Part shown: piece after piece, positions 59,411-64,000 of the stretch
Layout of the letters: every line of letters begins with the position of its first letter
Numbering within the stretch: position 1 is the first letter of the stretch
The notes under the pieces: model-generated
Seen by the model: only the letters and a program-made list of their open reading frames with translations
The model's database searches: none
Told to the model about the DNA's origin: nothing
Position numbers and translations under genes: made by a program
Assembly: GCA_021229015.1 (NCBI GenBank)
Contig: CM037777.1
Span: 23,787,567 to 23,851,566 of the forward strand
DNA: 64,000 nt
Source: Solen grandis
Taxonomy: Eukaryota; Mollusca; Bivalvia; Adapedonta; Solenidae
Direction of reading: 5' to 3'

Positions 59411-62400
59411 ATGGATAGAATATTTAAAATTGGTTTGCTTATAAGCCTTATGGTACAAAGCTGTTATGGGAAGATGGAAATAAACGACGTATATGTGATT
59501 CTGTCAGGAAAGATTGACATGGTGACGAAAGAGGTGGCGATTTTACGAAACGAGGTCATGGAAACAAAAACATCATTGAAACTGACCAAAGAAGCATTGA
59601 ACCTGGCGGAAAAGAAATATCCAGAAATGCAGTTAGGTGCATATGTAAGTATGGAATTAGTTTGAGTGTATGACTGATAGCTTTTGAAACATCATTTGTT
59701 TTAGCTACTGTTTGAATACTGATATTGATAATGATCAATTTATAATCTTACGCTTAAAAATCAATATTATATTTATGTAAAATTGAATTATTTCCCTAAA
59801 AGAAATAGTAACACAACTGAATATGTTGTAAATATGGAGAGCTATGTCAATTTTATGGTATAATCTTGTTTGGGGTTATATAAATACTGAGGTAGCCATG
59901 TATATGTATAATGGACCTCCGTGACCGAGTGCTAGTAGTTGTTGACTTACTAACACTTATCCCCTTCCCACTGTGGGTTTGAGCCCCAGCAGGGCATTTG
60001 GATTTATCATGTAAGGAATCATTCAAGCGAGCTTGCGGTTGGTAGGTGGTTCTACCCGGCTGACTCCGTGCGCTCGGAGTAGGACGTCGCTATGTGAATG
60101 AAATACTGTCGTGCCGACAGTAAACTCCAGTACAACAACATAGTTCCTATATGACACATGAACACTCTTATTTGCAATAGGTGTCTTCAGTGTTCAGCTA
60201 TGAAGTATTACGTAACGTTCAAATTATATTTATTGTCGGAATATATTCTACAAAATTAACAGCCATGTGTAGATACATTTGTATTTATTGACAACAAATA
60301 ATCACAAAAATTCATCGGGAGCGGGAGTTCGTGGGCTCGATTCCATTCCGCAACATACCAAAGTCGTAAAAAATGGTACTGATATAGCTCTCTTGCTTGG
60401 CGCTCAACATATAAGGTAGTTCCTGTATACATTAACTTCCAAATGACTGAAATACTGTCGGTGGGACATTAAACCCTGTAAATAAACAAGTAAACAATCC
60501 TAATACGACTACACATATACAATATGGAACACACATTGGTAACATTATTTAAAAAGAACGTGTCACAGTTCATTTTGTCTTAAAAAAAAAGGACGTCCCA
60601 ATATTCAAATATTTTCAACTTTCTAAATACTTCACTACAGTTTAGCTGGTAGTTAGTATTTATTTCCATTAAATTGGTTCTGTATTGATCGAGTGTATTA
60701 ACTTAAATCTGGATTTTCAGCACCGAAGCGCAACAATGGGTCCAACCATTGGCCCTAATGGAAGAGATAGTGCAGCGCAATGTTGTAGGAACTTACAGCA
60801 AACGTTTCAAGACGAGAAGAAACTGTTACGGAAAACAGAAGAAATTGTCCAAAGGAATTTCTCTGCTCTTTCTAAAGAGCTTGGACAAGTTGACAGTATG
60901 CTAAGTCAAACTAAACAAGATGTAAATGGACTCATCGATTCTGTTGAAAAGCTTCAACAAATAACTACAAGATTTGCTCAAGATTCACATAGGTATATGT
61001 ATTATGTGTCCATTTTACACATACTGTTGTAATGACTTGCTATTAATATAACGCCTAGCTGCCGTGGTTTGGTGTCTCGGTCTTATAAATCTGAATTTTC
61101 ATGTGAGGAGGTATTACTTGCTTAATCAGGTGCCCCTTGTTTACTCAGGGTTTCCTTCGACTGAATTAACTAGACCTCACTTTATAAATTGTCAAACTGT
61201 CAAACAGCAAAACATCAACTGAACCTCGCGTGTGCCGTGTGGCAAAAATCAAAATGCACGAAACTTTTAAGGAAAGCGTGCCTTGAGTTTTACATTTACT
61301 GTAGCTTATTCTTTTGTTTTCTTATAAAGTAAAATATTTACGCATTATTATTATTTATTGGGTTTATTGAATTGCATTAATCTATCTCTCACCATCATGG
61401 TATCAGAGAATGGTAACTTCATAATCGAAACATATTGTATCAAATTGCACCATCTACGTAAACACTTACGAAAATAGTTTTGCGATATTGACCGAGGACC
61501 TAGTGCTCGGTCACTAATGCTTTTACAGAAGCCTGCAAAACCATATATTGGAATCATTATCAATATGCCATGTGTAAAATGTAGGACCTAACTTCTATTC
61601 TCAAGGTTCTAAAGAAATGAATGTGATATTGACGCAATTCATAAGATTAAAACAGAGAGCTTTAGTCTCATACAGATTTCTGACACCGTCCAATTATAAT
61701 TACATACATATGTTTTATTTGGTAGGATTGAAAATCGACTTGACACGCTTTCAATGCATACTGATAGACTAAACATGACGCAGATGTCACTAGGAAACAA
61801 AGTCCAGGATATACAAGGCATGGCAGTTATGAAAAGATTCTCGGGTATGAAAAGTCCATTGTAATCTGATCAATTCGAAGCGTCCGTGTTTTTTAAGATA
61901 CGCTAAAACCCGAAAAGGTACAAGCAATATCTCAATTATTTGAAACAGGAACTCCAATCGCTCTCTTAAAGCATTATTTAAAACTTAATTGTTTTATACA
62001 TTTCTTAAATAATTTAGTAGTCTGTTTTAGGGTCAAAATTTCCAAACTCTGAAACTTTCGCTTAATTTAAGATAGCTAACGATATATGAATGACACCCTT
62101 GTGGTATTGTTCGACTCGTCTCTAGAGAAGGGAATTGTTGGTTCGATTCTCACATTCTTACAAAATCAAGTCGATTAAAATTGTGTTTTTCTTTCGTGAC
62201 ACTCATCATGTAGAGTATAATTTACAATTGGTCTGGATTCATCATTAGGATTGATACCATGCCATTTAAACACGTGACACTTAAGTGTTACATCAAGCCC
62301 TTGATATACAAATGTTATTAGTTGTGTAGATCTATTTCATTTTATAACATCTTGTGTTCACAGGAATAAACATACTATTGTAAACAGTTTTATCTGCTTT

Positions 62401-63099
62401 TCAGAACAACCAAGGTCATGTTTGGATCTCTACAGAGCAGACAAATACGTCAGGAGTGGTGTCTTTGTCATATTCACCCCTCGGAATGAATCCCTGGAGG
62501 TATTCTGTCAGTTTGACTGTAACTCTGGCTACATGTTTCTGTCCTCAGAAAGTATGAGAACTGTACAATCCACCGATTTGCCCCTTGGGCCTGTTGACCA
62601 TGTTGTCATCCGCCAACAGAGAAATGATGGTTCCCAGTTCGAATCCAGAATGGAACAGATATCTAGCTACAGACATCTACCGTTATCAGTTCAATTGAAC
62701 CAACACGTGGGCTACAACAATATTCAAAACAAAAATATGGGTCCTTACTTGTACCTAGGATTCATCCCAAAAAGCAAAGTCAGTCGCGGGGACATCGAAG
62801 GCTATAGTATCTTTGGACATGATATAAAATTTTCAAATTGCGATGGGAACCCAAACAGCTATTTTGCATTTCTGTTTAATCACAAAAACGCCAAGTTTAC
62901 ATCTTATCGCCACGGCCCAACGCCAATCTCAAGAGAATGGATCAACAGGTCGAAGTCAGTTGCTGCATCTGCTTATTTGCCCTGTGGCTTCTTTGCGTCA
63001 TTTGAGATCCATTTTGGAGGATGTGGGGCATATGCCACCAGTAAACTGATGGATGACGTTTCTGGTGCAACTCTTGGTCTTCCATTTTCATATAAATAG
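59411..63099 (+). CDS. Secreted coiled-coil protein with six-Cys fibrinogen-like-start C-terminal domain, tandem copy 2
   Basis: Four exons: 59411-59644, 60721-60992, 61726-61844, 62405-63099, with the same phases as copy 1; 439 residues, TAG stop. Exon 3 is two codons longer and uses a weaker donor (gtatga). Signal peptide 1-20 (MDRIFKIGLL...), coiled coil, then the C-terminal domain from C214. By hand alignment exons 1 and 2 are about 74% and 70% identical to copy 1, but exon 4 is about 95%. All six domain cysteines are kept. Hand-counted replacements in exon 4 (11) cluster in its first 25-30 codons. It may be a younger lineage-specific duplicate; partners and ligands are unknown. Confidence 0.9.
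59915..60140 (+). mobile_element. SINE in intron 1 of tandem gene 2
   Basis: CTCCGTGACCGAGTGCTAGT head, GGGTTTGAGCCCCAGCAGGG B box, GTCGCTATGTGAATGAAATA and an ACAACA tail. It corresponds in position to 52285-52505. Confidence 0.85.
60300..60480 (+). mobile_element. Second SINE fragment in intron 1 of tandem gene 2
   Basis: GGGCTCGATTCCATTCCGCA, CATACCAAAGTCGTAAAAAA and CATATAAGGTAGTTCCTGTA. Same family and place as 52565-52700. Confidence 0.65.
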
Positions 63100-64000
63100 A
63101 GCGTTTTCACAAGGAGAAAGTCCTGCAAGAAGATATTCGGATATGACCTTTTGGGAGATATTTTGACTTTATGCTACAAGAAGGGGAAGAAATCAGCCGA
63201 AATACATTTTTTTTTCTCCAAAAAAACTGTATCTAGCTATTTTCAAAAAGTCTGTTCCAGTATTTCAGTTATTTTTCATTTCATACTTAAAAAGGTAGGG
63301 GCAAAGATATGATGATATCATTGGGGATTTTCGATGGACGGTTGTTTTGTCTGAGATCAACACTACTCTTGTATTCAATCTGAACAAATAAATAAACACT
63401 CTCAACAACTGATTAAATCAAATATACACATATGTACATGCCAGCTTATGCATTTTATATAAGCCTTGTAAAATAATAGAAAAATAATCTAAAAGATCTG
63501 TTTACCAGCATGTAAGTGTCATTTTTGATTTTGTCTTTGTTTGAGTCAAAAGGTCGCCATTGTTGTTGTTTATGGGAACGTTTTAGGTGTACATTTTAGA
63601 GTGACTAATTGTATCGTTAAAATTGTGATTTATATGTTCCTATGAAAGGTTATTCATCGAATGGTATAAGAATACTATACTGACAAACATTGGTTTTCTA
63701 TACTAAAGAGCCATGCACACTCAATTTTTTTTTTGTGTTTGTTTTTTAGTAAGAGCTGTGTTGACATGAGATAATACAATGACCACGATAGAACAAATGA
63801 TTACTATCACGACACATATACGGGGGCGGAAGCGGCGTACATCCCCTCCATCCTAAATACCGGCTAAGATGTGTTTAGAATACGTAAATTCACATATTAC
63901 TTTTTATGTGACAATTAAATATTATGCTCAATTCGCCGCCCCCTCTCCGACCAACACGTACGGCAATCTTCATAGGTCAGCCCCACCACCTACACCCTCC
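63100..64000. other. 3' flank of tandem gene 2 to the window end
   Basis: AATAAA at 63387-63392 (overlapping a second at 63391) is a likely poly(A) signal. Homology to the flank of copy 1 runs to about 63330. After that nothing is recognised. Confidence 0.5.

Overview
The window is eukaryotic nuclear DNA. Genes are split by GT-AG introns, the DNA is AT-rich, and dispersed repeats fill most introns and spacers. Gene types, tRNA-headed SINEs with AAC tails, elements opening with AGCTCACCTGAGC, and TTAA-flanked MITEs all suggest a bivalve mollusc, perhaps a venerid-type clam. The species is an inference from repeat style. There is a 100-N assembly gap at 48785-48884.

Layout: (1) From 880 to 43744 on the + strand lies one large gene, cut off at its 5' end by the window edge. 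I could chain 31 coding exons with agreeing intron phases. They encode about 1,606 residues: an N-terminal beta-rich, propeller-like region, an acidic linker, a helical repeat region, a seven-blade RCC1 propeller, a second helical region and a C-terminal half-RING-like Cys/His motif. One apparent 1-bp frame break lies in exon 8, at a GGGG run at 18322-18325. (2) At 46218-47186 on the - strand is an intronless tubulin-folding cofactor C gene (TBCC). (3) At 51708-55057 and 59411-63099 on the + strand are two tandem four-exon paralogues. Each encodes a secreted protein of about 440 residues: signal peptide, coiled coil, and a six-cysteine C-terminal domain that opens like a fibrinogen-related domain. 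I recognise no published family for the whole protein.

Mobile DNA: introns of the RCC1 gene hold a decayed hAT-type transposon with a broken transposase, several TIR elements including a mariner-size MITE, four piggyBac-like TTAA MITEs, three long elements with internal tandem arrays and hairpin ends (Helitron/HINE-like), two elements of another tandem-array family, an intronic 46-bp minisatellite, a LINE fragment and many SINE fragments. A second LINE fragment lies between the two paralogues.

The three gene units show no operon-like link. The RCC1 protein is probably a large cytosolic trafficking or GTPase-regulating scaffold, TBCC is a tubulin-folding housekeeping gene, and the tandem pair looks like a lineage-specific secreted family, possibly recognition proteins (inference). 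The strongest leads are the tandem pair with its uneven exon divergence, the exon 8 frame break, the inverted repeat that encloses an RCC1-coding exon, and the hAT element's clustered subterminal motifs.
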